Origin: Megachile rotundata
Taxonomy: Eukaryota > Arthropoda > Insecta > Hymenoptera > Megachilidae
Direction of reading: 5' to 3'
Length of the DNA stretch: 64,000 nucleotides
Assembly: GCF_050947335.1 (NCBI RefSeq)
Contig: NW_027473327.1
Coordinates: 2,232,001-2,296,000 of the forward strand
Shown here: positions 27,041 through 40,440 of the stretch, piece after piece
Numbering within the stretch: the stretch's first letter is position 1
Layout: each line of letters begins with the position of its first letter
Made by a program: the position numbers and the translations under genes
The notes under the pieces: generated by a model
What the model was told of the DNA's origin: nothing
Database searches by the model: none
The model's input: only the letters and a program-made list of their open reading frames with translations

Positions 27041-30000
27041 ATTGTATGATTATGATTGTATGATTGAGATAGTATGATTGTGATTGTAAGATTGTGATTG
27101 CATGACTGTGATTTTATGATTGTGATTGTATGATTGTGATTGTATGATTAGGATTGTATGATTGTGATAGTATGATTGTGATTGTATGATTGTGATTGTA
27201 TGATTGTGATTGTATGATTGTATTTGGGAGATTGTATTTTGGAGATTGTAATTGTATGATTGCGGTTGTATGATTGTGATTGTATGATTGTGATTGTATG
27301 ATTGTGATCGATTGATTGTGATCGTATGATTGTGATTGTATGATTGTGATTGTATGGTTGTGATTGTATGATTGTGATTATATGATTGTAATTGTATGAT
27401 TATGATTGTATGATTGTGATTGTATGATTGTATTTGGGAGATTGTATATTGGAGATTGTAATTGTATGATTGCGATTGTATGATTGTGATTGTATGATTG
27501 TGATTGTATGATTGTGATTGTATGATTGTGATTGTATGACTGTGATTGTATGATTGTGATTGTGCGATTGCGATTGTACGATTGTGATTGTACGATTGTG
27601 ATTGTATGATTGTGATTGTATGATTATGATTGTATGATTGTGATAGTATGATTGTGATTGTAAGATTGTGATTGCATGACTGTGATTGTATGATTGTGAT
27701 TGTATGATTTTGATTGTATGATTAGGATTGTATGATTGTGATAGTATGATTGTGATTGTATGATTGTGATTGTATGACTGTGATTGTATGATTGTATTTG
27801 GGAGATTGTATTTTGGAGATTGTAATTGTATGATTGCGATTGTATGATTGTGATTGTATGATTGTGATTGTATGATTGTGATCGATTGATTGTGATCGTA
27901 TGATTGTGATTGTATGATTGTGATTGTATGGTTGTGATTGTATGATTGTGATTGTATGATTGTAATTGTATGATTATGATTGTATGATTGTGATTGTATG
28001 ATTGTGATGGTTTGATTGTGATTGTATGATTCCGATATTATGATTGTGATTGTATGATTGTGATTGTATGATTGTGGTTGTATGATTGTGATTGTATGAT
28101 TGTATTTGGGAGATTGTGATTGTATGATTGCGGTTGTATGATTGTGATTGCGTGATTGTGATTGTATGATTGCGATTGTATGATTGTGATCGTATGGTTG
28201 TGATTGTATGATTGTGATGGTATGATTGTGATTGTATGATTGCGATAGTATGATTGTGATTGTATGATTGTGATTGTATGATTGTGACTGTATGATTGTG
28301 ATTGTATGATTGTGATTGCGTGATTGTGATTGTATGATTGCGATTGTATGATTGTGATTGTATGATTGTGATTGTATGATTGTGATAGTATGATAGTGAT
28401 AGTATGACTGTGATTGTATGACTGTGATTGTATGGTTGTGATTGTATGATTGTGATTGTCTGGTTGTGGTTGTATGATTGTGATTGTATGATTGTGATTG
28501 TATGATTGTCATTGCATGATTATGATTGTATGATTGTGATTGCATGATTGTGATTGTATGATTGAGATTGCATGATTTTGTATGTATGATTGTGATTGTA
28601 TGATTGTGATTGTATGACTGTGATTGTATGATTGTGATTGTGCGATTGTGATTGTACGATTGTGATTGTACGATTGTGATTGTATGATTGTGATTGTATG
28701 ATTATAATAGAACGATTGTGATTGCATGATTGTGATTGTATGATTGTGATTGTATGATTGTGATTGTATGATTGTGATTGCGTGATTGTGATTGTATGAT
28801 TGGGATTGTATGATTGTGATTGTATGATTGTGATTGTATGATTGTGATATTATGATTGTGATAGTATGACTGTGATTGTATGACTGTGATTGTATGATTG
28901 TGATTGTATGATTGTGATTGTCTGATTGTGGTTGTATGATTGTGATTGTATGATTGTGATCCTATGATTGTGATTGTATGATTATGATTGTATGATTGTG
29001 ATTGCATGATTGTGATTGTATGATTGTGATAATATGATTGCGAATGTATGATTGGGATTGTATGTCTGTGATTGTATGATTGTGATTGTATGATTGTGAT
29101 TGTATGATTGTGATTGTATGGTTGTGATTGTATGATTGTGATGGTATGATTGTGATTGTATGATTGTGATTGTATGATTGTGATAGTATGATTGTGATTG
29201 TATGATTGTGATTGCGTGATTGTGATTGTAAGATTGCAATTGTATGATTGTGATTGTATAATTGTGATTGTATGATTGTGATAGTATGATTGTGATTGTA
29301 TGATTGTGATTGTATGATTGTGATAGTATGATTGTGATTGTATGATTGTGATTGCGTGATTGTGATTGTATGATTGGGATTGTATGATTGTGATTGTATG
29401 ATTGTGATTGTATGATTGTGATTGTATGATTGTATTTGGGAGATTGTATTTGGGAGATTGTAATTGTATGATTGCGATTGTATGATTGAGATTGTATGAT
29501 TGTGATTGTATGATTGTGATTGTATGATTGTGATAGTATGATTGTGATTGTGTGATTGTGATTGTATGACTGTGATTGTATGATTGTGATTGTATGATCG
29601 TGATTGCATGATTGTGATAGTATGATTGTGATTGTGTGATTGTGATTGTATGATTGTGATTGTATGATTGTGATTGTATGATTGTGATTGTATGATTGTG
29701 ATTGTATGATTGTGATTGTATGATTCTGATTGTATGATTGTAATTGTATGATTATGATTGTATGATTGTGATTGTATGATTGTGATGGTTTGATTGTGAT
29801 TGTATGATTGCGATATTATGATTGTGATTGTATGATTGTGATTGTGTGATTGTGATATTATGATTGTGATAGTATGACTGTGATTGTATGACTGTGATTG
29901 TATGATTGTGATTGTATGATTGTGATTGTATGATTGTGATTGTATGATTGTGATTGTATGATTGTGATTGTATGATTGCATTTGGGAGATTGTATTTTGG

Positions 30001-30654
30001 AGATTGTAATTGTATGATTGCGATTGTGTGATTGTGATTGCATGATTGTGATTGTATGATTGAGATTGCATGATTTTGTATGCATGATTGTGATTGTATG
30101 ATTGTGATTGTATGATTGTGATTGTAAGATTGTGATTGTATGATTGTGATTGTATGATTGTGATAGTATGATTGTGATTGTATGATTGTGATTGTATGAC
30201 TGTGAGTGTATGATTGTTACTGTATGATTGTGATTGTATGAATGTGATTGTATGATTGCATTTGGGATATTGTATTTTGGAGATTGTAATTGTATGACTG
30301 CGATTGTGTGATTGTGATTGTATGATTGTGATTGTATGATTGTGATTGTATGATTGTGATTGTATGATTCTGATTGTATGATTGTAATTGTATGATTATG
30401 ATTGTATGATTGTGATTGTATGATTGTGATGGTTTGATTGTGATTGTATGATTGCGATATTATGATTGTGATTGTATGATTGTGATTGTATGATAGCGAT
30501 TGTATGATTGTGATTGTATGATTATGATTGTAGATTGTGATTGTATGATTATGATTGTATGGTTGTGATTGAATGATTGTGATGGTATGATTGCGATTGT
30601 ATGATTGCGATAGTATGATTGTGATTGTATGATTGTGATTGTATGATTGTCATT
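25641..30654 (+). repeat. Higher-order block P6, right copy
   Basis: This is the copy of 14836-19905. Its first 1.4 kb also belongs to the 3,289-bp tandem pair, and 27935-30474 is copied again at 37522-39894. Similarity to the left copy ends where this copy turns to GTCATTGTCTG after 30640. Confidence 0.91.
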
Positions 30655-33189
30655 GTCTGATTATGATTGTATGATTGTGATTGCATGATTGTGATTGTAT
30701 GATTGTGATAGTATGATTGTGATTGTATGATTGTGATTGTATGATTGTGATTGTATGATTGTGATAGTATGATTGTGATTGTATGATTGTGATTGTATGA
30801 CTGTGATTGTATGATTGTGATTGTGCGATTGTGATTGTACGATTGTGATTGTATGATTGTGATTGTATGATTATGATGGAATGATTGTGATTATATGATT
30901 GTGATTGTATGATTGTGATTGCATGATTTTGAATGTATGATTGTGATTGTATGATTGTGATTGTATGATTGTGATAGTATGATTGTGATTGTAAGATTGT
31001 GATTGTATGACTGTGATTGTATGATTGTGATTGTATGATTGTGATTGTATGATTATGATTGTATGATTGTGATTGTATGATTGTGATTGTATGATTAGGA
31101 TTGTGTGATTGTGATAGTATGATTGTGATTGTATGATTGTGATTGTATGATTGTGATTGTATGATTGTGATTGTATGATTGTGATTGTATGATTGTGATT
31201 GTATGATTGTGATTGTATGATTGTGATTGTATGATTGTAATTGTATGATTATGATTGTATGATTGTGATTGTATGATTGTGATTGTATGACTGTGATTGT
31301 ATGATTGTGATTGTGCGATTGTGATTGTACGATTGTGATTGTACGATTGTGATTGTACGATTGTGATTGTATGATTATGATTGTATGATTGTGATAGTAT
31401 GATTGTGATTGTAAGATTGTGATTGTATGACTGTGATTGTATGATTGTGACTGTATGATTGTAATTGTATGATTATGATTGTATGATTGTGATGGTTTGA
31501 TTGTGATTGTATGATTGCGATATTATGATTGTGATTGTATGATTGTGATTGTATGATAGCGATTGTATGATTGTGATTGTATGATTGTGATTGTATGATT
31601 GTGATTGTATGATTGTGATTGTATGATTGTGATTGCGTGATTGTGATTGTATGATTGTGATATTATGATTGCGATAGTATGACTGTGATTGTATGACTGT
31701 GATTGTATGATTGTGATTGTATGATTGTGATTGTGTGATTGCGATTGTATGATTGCGATTGTATGATTGTGATTGTATGATTGTGATTGTATGATTGTGA
31801 TTGTATGACTGTGATTGTATGATTGTGATTGTATGATTGTGATTGTATGATTAGGATTGTGTGATTGTGATAGTATGATTGTGATTGTATGATTGTGATT
31901 GTATGATTGTGATTGTATGATTGTGATTGTATGATTGTGATTGTATGATTGTATTTGGGAGATTGTCTTTTGAAGTTTGTAATTGTATGATTGCGATTGT
32001 ATGATTGCGATTGTATGATTGTGATTGTATGATTGTGATTGTATGATTGTGATTGTATGATTGTGATTGTATGATTGTAATTGTATGATTATGATTGTAT
32101 GATTGTGATTGTATGATTGTGATTGTATGACTGTGATTGTATGATTGTGATTGTGCGATTGTGATTGTACGATTGTGATTGTACGATTGTGATTGTATGA
32201 TTGTGATTGTATGATTATGATTGCATGATTGTGATAGTATGATTGTGATTGTAAGATTGTGATTGCATGACTGTGATTGTATGATTGTGATTGTATTATT
32301 ATGATTGTATGATTGTGATTGTATGATTGTGATGGTTTGATTGTGATTGTATGATTGCGATATTATGATTGTGAATGTATGATTGTGATTGTATGAGTGT
32401 GGTTGTATGCTTGTGATTGTATGATTGTATTTGGGAGATTGTGATTGTATGATTGCGATTGTATGATTGTGATTGCGTGATTGTGATTGTATGATTGCGA
32501 TTGTATGATTGTGATTGTATGATTGTGATTGTATGATTGTGATAGTATGATTGTTATAGTATGACTGTGATTGTATGACTGTGATTGTATGGTTGTGATT
32601 GTATGATTGTGATGGTATGATTGTGATTGTATGATTGTGATTGTATGATTGTGATAGTATGATTGTGATTGTATGATTGTGATTGCGTGATTGTGATTGT
32701 AAGATTGCAATTGTATGATTGTGATTGTATAATTGTGATTGTATGATTGTGATAGTATGATTGTGATTGTATGATTGTGATTGTATGATTGTGATAGTAT
32801 GATTGTGATTGCGTGATTGTGATTGTATGATTGGGATTGTATGATTGTGATTGTATGATTGTGATTGTATGATTGTGATATTATGATTGTGATAGTATGA
32901 CTGTGATTGTATGACTGTGATTGTATGATTGTGATTGTATGATTGTGATTGTCTGATTGTGGTTGTATGATTGTGATTGTATGATTGTGATCGTATGATT
33001 GTGATCGTATGATTATGATTGTATGATTGTGATTGCATGATTGTGATTGTATGATTGTGATAATATGATTGCGAATGTATGATTGTGATTGTATGTCTGT
33101 GATTGTATGATTGTGATTGTAAGATTGTGATTGTATGTCTGTGATTGTATGATTGTGATTGTATGATTGTGATTGTATGATTGTGATTG
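30655..33189 (+). repeat. Mosaic satellite segment with the first right-hand CTTTTGAAGTTTGT marker
   Basis: No single long partner covers this stretch. It joins modules found elsewhere: GATGGAATG near 30873 (shared with 45796, 52108, 53073 and 58531), the GCG then ACG ladder at 31316-31375, the CTTTTGAAGTTTGT unit after 31953 (shared with 7765 and with ten places to the right), and GTAAGATTGCAATTG near 32700. It is all 14-bp satellite. I read it as a junction zone between the left-type and right-type arrays. Confidence 0.75.
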
Positions 33190-36100
33190 TATGATTGTGA
33201 TTGTATGATTGTGATTGTATGATTGTGATTGTATGATTGTGATTGTATGATTGCATTTGGGAGATTGTATTTTGGAGATTGTAATTGTATGATTGCGATT
33301 GTGTGATTGTGATTGTATGACTGTGATTGTATGATTGTGATTGTGCGATTGTGATTGTACGATTGTGATTGTACGATTGTGATTGTATGATTGTTATTGT
33401 ATGATTATGATGGAATGATTGTGATTGCATGATTGTGATTGTATGATTGTGATTGTATGATTGTGATTGCATGATTTTGAATGTATGATTGTGATTGTAA
33501 GATTGTGATTGTATGACTGTGATTGAGTGATTGTGATTGTATGATTGTGATTGTATGATTATGATTGTATGATTGTGATTGTATGATTGTATTTGGGAGA
33601 TTGTATTTTGGAGATTGTAATTGTATCATTGCGATGGCATGATTGTGATTATATGATTGTGATTGTATGACTGTGATTGTATGATTGTGATTGTGCGATT
33701 GTGATTGTACGATTGTGATTGTACGATTGTGATTGTATGATTGTGATTGTACGATTATGATTGTATGATTGTGATAGTATGATTGTGATTGTAAGATTGT
33801 GGTTGAATGTCTGTGATTGTATGATTGAGATTGTATGATTAGGATTGTATGATTGTGATAGTATGATTGTGATTGTATGATTGTGATTGTATGATTGTGA
33901 TTGTATGATTGTGATTGTATGGTTGTGATTGTATGATTGCATTTGGGAGATTGTATTTTGGAAATTGTAATTGTATGATTGCGATTGTATGATTGTGATT
34001 GTATGATTGTGATTGTATGCTTGTGATTGTATGATTGTGATTGTATGATTGTGATTGTATGATTGTGATTGTATGATTGTGATTGTATGATTGTGATTGT
34101 ATGATTGTAATTGTATGATTATGATTGTATGATTGTGATTGTATGATTGTGATGGTTTGATTGTGATTGTATGATTGCGATATTATGATTGTGATTGTAT
34201 AATTGTGATTGTATGATAGCGATTGTATGATTATGATTGTATGATTGTGATTGTATGATTATGATTGTATGGTTGTGATTGTATGATTGTGATGGTATGA
34301 TTGTGATTGTATGATTGTGATTGTATGATTGTGATAGTATGATTGTGATTGTATGATTGTGATTGCGTGATTGTGATTGTAAGATTGCAATTGTATGAAT
34401 GTGATTGTATGATTGTGGTTGTATGATTGTGATATTATGATTGTGATAGCATGATTGCGAATGTATGATTGTGATTGTATGTCTGTGATTGTATGATTGT
34501 AATTGTATGATTGCGATTGTATGATTGAGATTGTATGATTGTGATTGTATGATTGTGATTGTATGATTGTGATAGTATGATTGTGATTGTGTGATTGTGA
34601 TTGTATGACTGTGATTGTATGATTGTGATTGTATGATCGTGATTGCATGATTGTGATAGTATGATTGTGATTGTGTGATTGTGATTGTATGATTGTGATT
34701 GTATGATTGTGATTGTATGATTGTGATTGTATGATTGTGATTGTATGATTCTGATTGTATGATTGTAATTGTATGATTATGATTGTATGATTGTGATTGT
34801 ATGATTGTGATGGTTGGATTGTGATTGTATGATTGCGATATTATGATTGTGATTGTATGATTGTGATTGTATGATTGTGATTGTGTGATTGTGATTGTAT
34901 GATTGTGATTGTATGATTGTGATTGTATGATTGTGATAGTATGATTGTGATTGTATGATTGTGATTGCGTGATTGTGATTGTATGATTGCGATTGTATGA
35001 TTGTGATTGTATGATTGTGATTGTGTGATTGTGATATTATGATTGTGATAGTATGACTGTGATTGTATGACTGTGATTGTATGATTGTGATTGTATGATT
35101 GTGATTGTATGATTGTGATTGTATGATTGTGATTGTATGATTGTGATTGTATGATTGCATTTGGGAGATTGTATTTTGGAGATTGTAATTGTATGATTGC
35201 GATTGTGTGATTGTGATTGCATGATTGTGATTGTATGATTGAGATTGCATGATTTTGTATGTATGATTGTGATTGTATGATTGTGATTGTATGATTGTGA
35301 TTGTAAGATTGTGATTGTATGATTGTGATTGTATGATTGTGATAGTATGATTGTGATTGTATGATTGTGATTGTATGACTGTGAGTGTATGATTGTTACT
35401 GTATGATTGTGATTGTATGAATGTGATTGTATGATTGCATTTGGGATATTGTATTTTGGAGATTGTAATTGTATGACTGCGATTGTGTGATTGTGATTGT
35501 ATGATTGTGATTGTATGATTGTGATGGTTTGATTGTGATTGTATGATTGCGATATTATGATTCTGATTGTATGATTGTGATTGTATGATAGCGATTGTAT
35601 GATTGTGATTGTATGATTATGATTGTAGATTGTGATTGTATGATTATGATTGTATGGTTGTGATTGAATGATTGTGATGGTATGATTGCGATTGTATGAT
35701 TGCGATAGTATGATTGTGATTGTATGATTGTGATTGTATGATTGTCATTGTCTGATTATGATTGTATGATTGTGATTGCATGATTGTGATTGTATGATTG
35801 TGATAGTATGATTGTGATTGTATGATTGTGATTGTATGATTGTGATAGTATGATTGTGAATGTATGATTGTGATTGCGTGATTGTGATTGTATGATTGCG
35901 ATTGTATGATTGTGATTGTATGATTGTGATTGTATGATTGTGATATTATGATTGTGATAGTATGACTGTGATTGTATGACTGTGATTGTATGATTGTGAT
36001 TGTATGATTGTGATTGTATGATTGTGATTGTATGATTGCATTTGGGAGATTGTATTTTGGAGATTGTAATTGTATGATTGCGATTGTGTGATTGTGATTG

Positions 36101-37572
36101 CATGATTGTGATTGTATGATTGAGATTGCATGATTTTGTATGTATGATTGTGATTGTATGATTGTGATTGTATGATTGTGATTGTATGATTGTGATTGTA
36201 TGATTGTGATTGTATGATTGTGATAGTATGATTGTGATTGTATGATTGTGATTGTATGACTGTGATTGTATGATTGTGACTGTATGATTGTGATTGTATG
36301 ATTGTGATAGTATGATTGTGATTGTATGATTGTGATTGTATGACTGTGATTGTATGATTGTGGTTGTGCGATTGTGATTGTACGATTGTGATTGTATGAT
36401 TGTGATTGTATGATTGTGATTGTATGATTGTGATTGTATGATTGTAATTGTATGATTATGATTGTATGATTGTGATTGTATGATTGTGATTGTATGACTG
36501 TGATTGTATGATTGTGATTGTGCGATTGTGATTGTACGATTGTGATTGTACGATTGTGATTGTACGATTGTGATTGTATGATTATGATTGTATGATTGTG
36601 ATAGTATGATTGTGATTGTAAGATTGTGATTGTATGACTGTGATTGTATGATTGTGACTGTATGATTGTAATTGTATGATTATGATTGTATGATTGTGAT
36701 GGTTTGATTGTGATTGTATGATTGCGATATTATGATTGTGATTGTATGATTGTGATTGTATGATAGCGATTGTATGATTGTGATTGTATGATTGTGATTG
36801 TATGATTGTGATTGTATGATTGTGATTGTATGATTGTGATTGTATGATTGTGATTGCGTGATTGTGATTGTATGATTGTGATATTATGATTGCGATAGTA
36901 TGACTGTGATTGTATGACTGTGATTGTATGATTGTGATTGTGTGATTGCGATTGTATGATTGCGATTGTATGATTGTGATTGTATGATTGTGATTGTATG
37001 ATTGTGATTGTATGACTGTGATTGTATGATTGTGATTGTATGATTGTGATTGTATGATTAGGATTGTGTGATTGTGATAGTATGATTGTGATTGTATGAT
37101 TGTGATTGTATGATTGTGATTGTATGATTGTGATTGTATGATTGTGATTGTATGATTGTGATTGTATGATTGTATTTGGGAGATTGTCTTTTGAAGTTTG
37201 TAATTGTATGATTGCGATTGTATGATTGCGATTGTATGATTGTGATTGTATGATTGTGATTGTATGATTGTGATTGTATGATTGTGATTGTATGATTGTA
37301 ATTGTATGATTATGATTGTATGATTGTGATTGTATGATTGTGATTGTATGACTGTGATTGTATGATTGTGATTGTGCGATTGTGATTGTACGATTGTGAT
37401 TGTACGATTGTGATTGTATGATTGTGATTGTATGATTATGATTGCATGATTGTGATAGTACGATTGTGATTGTAAGATTGTGATTGCATGACTGTGATTG
37501 TATGATTGTGATTGTATGATTATGATTGTATGATTGTGATTGTATGATTGTAATTGTATGATTATGATTGTA
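33190..37572 (+). repeat. Higher-order block P10, left copy (4.4 kb)
   Basis: This recurs at 40441-44851. Offsets are 7,251 bp at GCATTTGGGAG (33253 and 40504), 7,265 at GCATTTGGGATATT (35437 and 42702) and the 13-bp unit (35635 and 42900), and 7,279 at the CTTTTGAAGTTTGT marker (37174 and 44453). One 14-bp gain accounts for each step. Confidence 0.94.
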
Positions 37573-39894
37573 TGATTGTGATTGTATGATTGTGATGGTT
37601 TGATTGTGATTGTATGATTCCGATATTATGATTGTGATTGTATGATTGTGATTGTATGATTGTGATTGTATGATTGTGGTTGTATGATTGTGATTGTATG
37701 ATTGTATTTGGGAGATTGTGATTGTATGATTGCGATTGTATGATTGTGATTGCGTGATTGTGATTGTATGATTGCGATTGTATGATTGTGATCGTATGGT
37801 TGTGATTGTATGATTGTGATGGTATGATTGTGATTGTATGATTGCGATAGTATGATTGTGATTGTATGATTGTGATTGTATGATTGTGACTGTATGATTG
37901 TGATTGTATGATTGTGATTGCGTGATTGTGATTGTATGATTGCGATTGTATGATTGTGATTGTATGATTGTGATTGTATGATTGTGATAGTATGATTGTG
38001 ATAGTATGACTGTGATTGTATGACTGTGATTGTATGGTTGTGATTGTATGATTGTGATTGTCTGGTTGTGGTTGTATGATTGTGATTGTATGATTGTGAT
38101 TGTATGATTGTCATTGCATGATTATGATTGTATGATTGTGATTGCATGATTGTGATTGTATGATTGTGATTGTATGATTGTGATATTATGATTGTGATAG
38201 TATGACTGTGATTGTATGACTGTGATTGTATGATTGTGATTGTATGATTGTGATTGTCTGATTGTGGTTGTATGATTGTGATTGTATGATTGTGATCCTA
38301 TGATTGTGATTGTATGATTATGATTGTATGATTGTGATTGCATGATTGTGATTGTATGATTGTGATAATATGATTGCGAATGTATGATTGGGATTGTATG
38401 TCTGTGATTGTATGATTGTGATTGTATGATTGTGATTGTATGATTGTGATTGTATGGTTGTGATTGTATGATTGTGATGGTATGATTGTGATTGTATGAT
38501 TGTGATTGTATGATTGTGATAGTATGATTGTGATTGTATGATTGTGATTGCGTGATTGTGATTGTAAGATTGCAATTGTATGATTGTGATTGTATAATTG
38601 TGATTGTATGATTGTGATAGTATGATTGTGATTGTATGATTGTGATTGTATGATTGTGATAGTATGATTGTGATTGTATGATTGTGATTGCGTGATTGTG
38701 ATTGTATGATTGGGATTGTATGATTGTGATTGTATGATTGTGATTGTATGATTGTGATTGTATGATTGTATTTGGGAGATTGTATTTGGGAGATTGTAAT
38801 TGTATGATTGCGATTGTATGATTGAGATTGTATGATTGTGATTGTATGATTGTGATTGTATGATTGTGATTGTATGATTGTGATAGTATGATTGTGATTG
38901 TGTGATTGTGATTGTATGACTGTGATTGTATGATTGTGATTGTATGATCGTGATTGCATGATTGTGATAGTATGATTGTGATTGTGTGATTGTGATTGTA
39001 TGATTGTGATTGTATGATTGTGATTGTATGATTGTGATTGTATGATTGTGATTGTATGATTGTGATTGTATGATTCTGATTGTATGATTGTAATTGTATG
39101 ATTATGATTGTATGATTGTGATTGTATGATTGTGATGGTTTGATTGTGATTGTATGATTGCGATATTATGATTGTGATTGTATGATTGTGATTGTGTGAT
39201 TGTGATATTATGATTGTGATAGTATGACTGTGATTGTATGACTGTGATTGTATGATTGTGATTGTATGATTGTGATTGTATGATTGTGATTGTATGATTG
39301 TGATTGTATGATTGTGATTGTATGATTGTGATTGTATGATTGTGATTGTATGATTGTGATTGTATGATTGTGATTGTATGATTGCATTTGGGAGATTGTA
39401 TTTTGGAGATTGTAATTGTATGATTGCGATTGTGTGATTGTGATTGCATGATTGTGATTGTATGATTGAGATTGCATGATTTTGTATGTATGATTGTGAT
39501 TGTATGATTGTGATTGTATGATTGTGATTGTAAGATTGTGATTGTATGATTGTGATTGTATGATTGTGATAGTATGATTGTGATTGTATGATTGTGATTG
39601 TATGACTGTGAGTGTATGATTGTTACTGTATGATTGTGATTGTATGAATGTGATTGTATGATTGCATTTGGGATATTGTATTTTGGAGATTGTAATTGTA
39701 TGACTGCGATTGTGTGATTGTGATTGTATGATTGTGATTGTATGATTGTGATTGTATGATTGTGATTGTATGATTGTGATTGTATGATTCTGATTGTATG
39801 ATTGTAATTGTATGATTATGATTGTATGATTGTGATTGTATGATTGTGATGGTTTGATTGTGATTGTATGATTGCGATATTATGATTGTGATTG
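37522..39894 (+). repeat. Shortened copy of the 27935-30474 block
   Basis: Offsets run from 9,588 bp at GATTCCGATA (28028 and 37616) to 9,602 at the ATTTGGGAG unit (28104 and 37706), 9,336 at GATCCTATG (28958 and 38294), and 9,406 at GCATTTGGGATATT (30258 and 39664). The 266-bp step (19 units) is loss of the GATTTTGTATGTATG and GCG/ACG modules in this copy. It sits between the two P10 copies. Unlike the other GCATTTGGGATATT blocks of 19-46 kb, it is not followed by a 13-bp unit. Confidence 0.87.
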
Positions 39895-40440
39895 TGTGAT
39901 TGTGATTGTATGATTGTGATTGTATGATTGTGATTGTATGATTGTGATTGTATGATTGTGATTGTATGATTCTGATTGTATGATTGTAATTGTATGATTA
40001 TGATTGTATGATTGTGATTGTATGATTGTGATGGTTGGATTGTGATTGTATGATTGCGATATTATGATTGTGATTGTATGATTGTGATTGTATGATTGTG
40101 ATTGTGTGATTGTGATTGTATGATTGTGATTGTATGATTGTGATTGTATGATTGTGATAGTATGATTGTGATTGTATGATTGTGATTGCGTGATTGTGAT
40201 TGTATGATTGCGATTGTATGATTGTGATTGTATGATTGTGATTGTGTGATTGTGATATTATGATTGTGATAGTATGACTGTGATTGTATGACTGTGATTG
40301 TATGATTGTGATTGTATGATTGTCATTGTCTGATTATGATTGTATGATTGTGATTGCATGATTGTGATTGTATGATTGTGATAGTATGATTGTGATTGTA
40401 TGATTGTGATTGTATGATTGTGATTGTATGATTGTGATAG
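39895..40440 (+). repeat. Satellite linker between blocks
   Basis: This is 14-bp satellite only. It carries the GATGGTTGGATTG variant near 40030, also seen near 34810 and 42074, and GTCATTGTCTG at about 40322. It resembles 34.7-35.1 kb and 42.0-42.3 kb, but I did not trace a single continuous partner. Confidence 0.7.
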
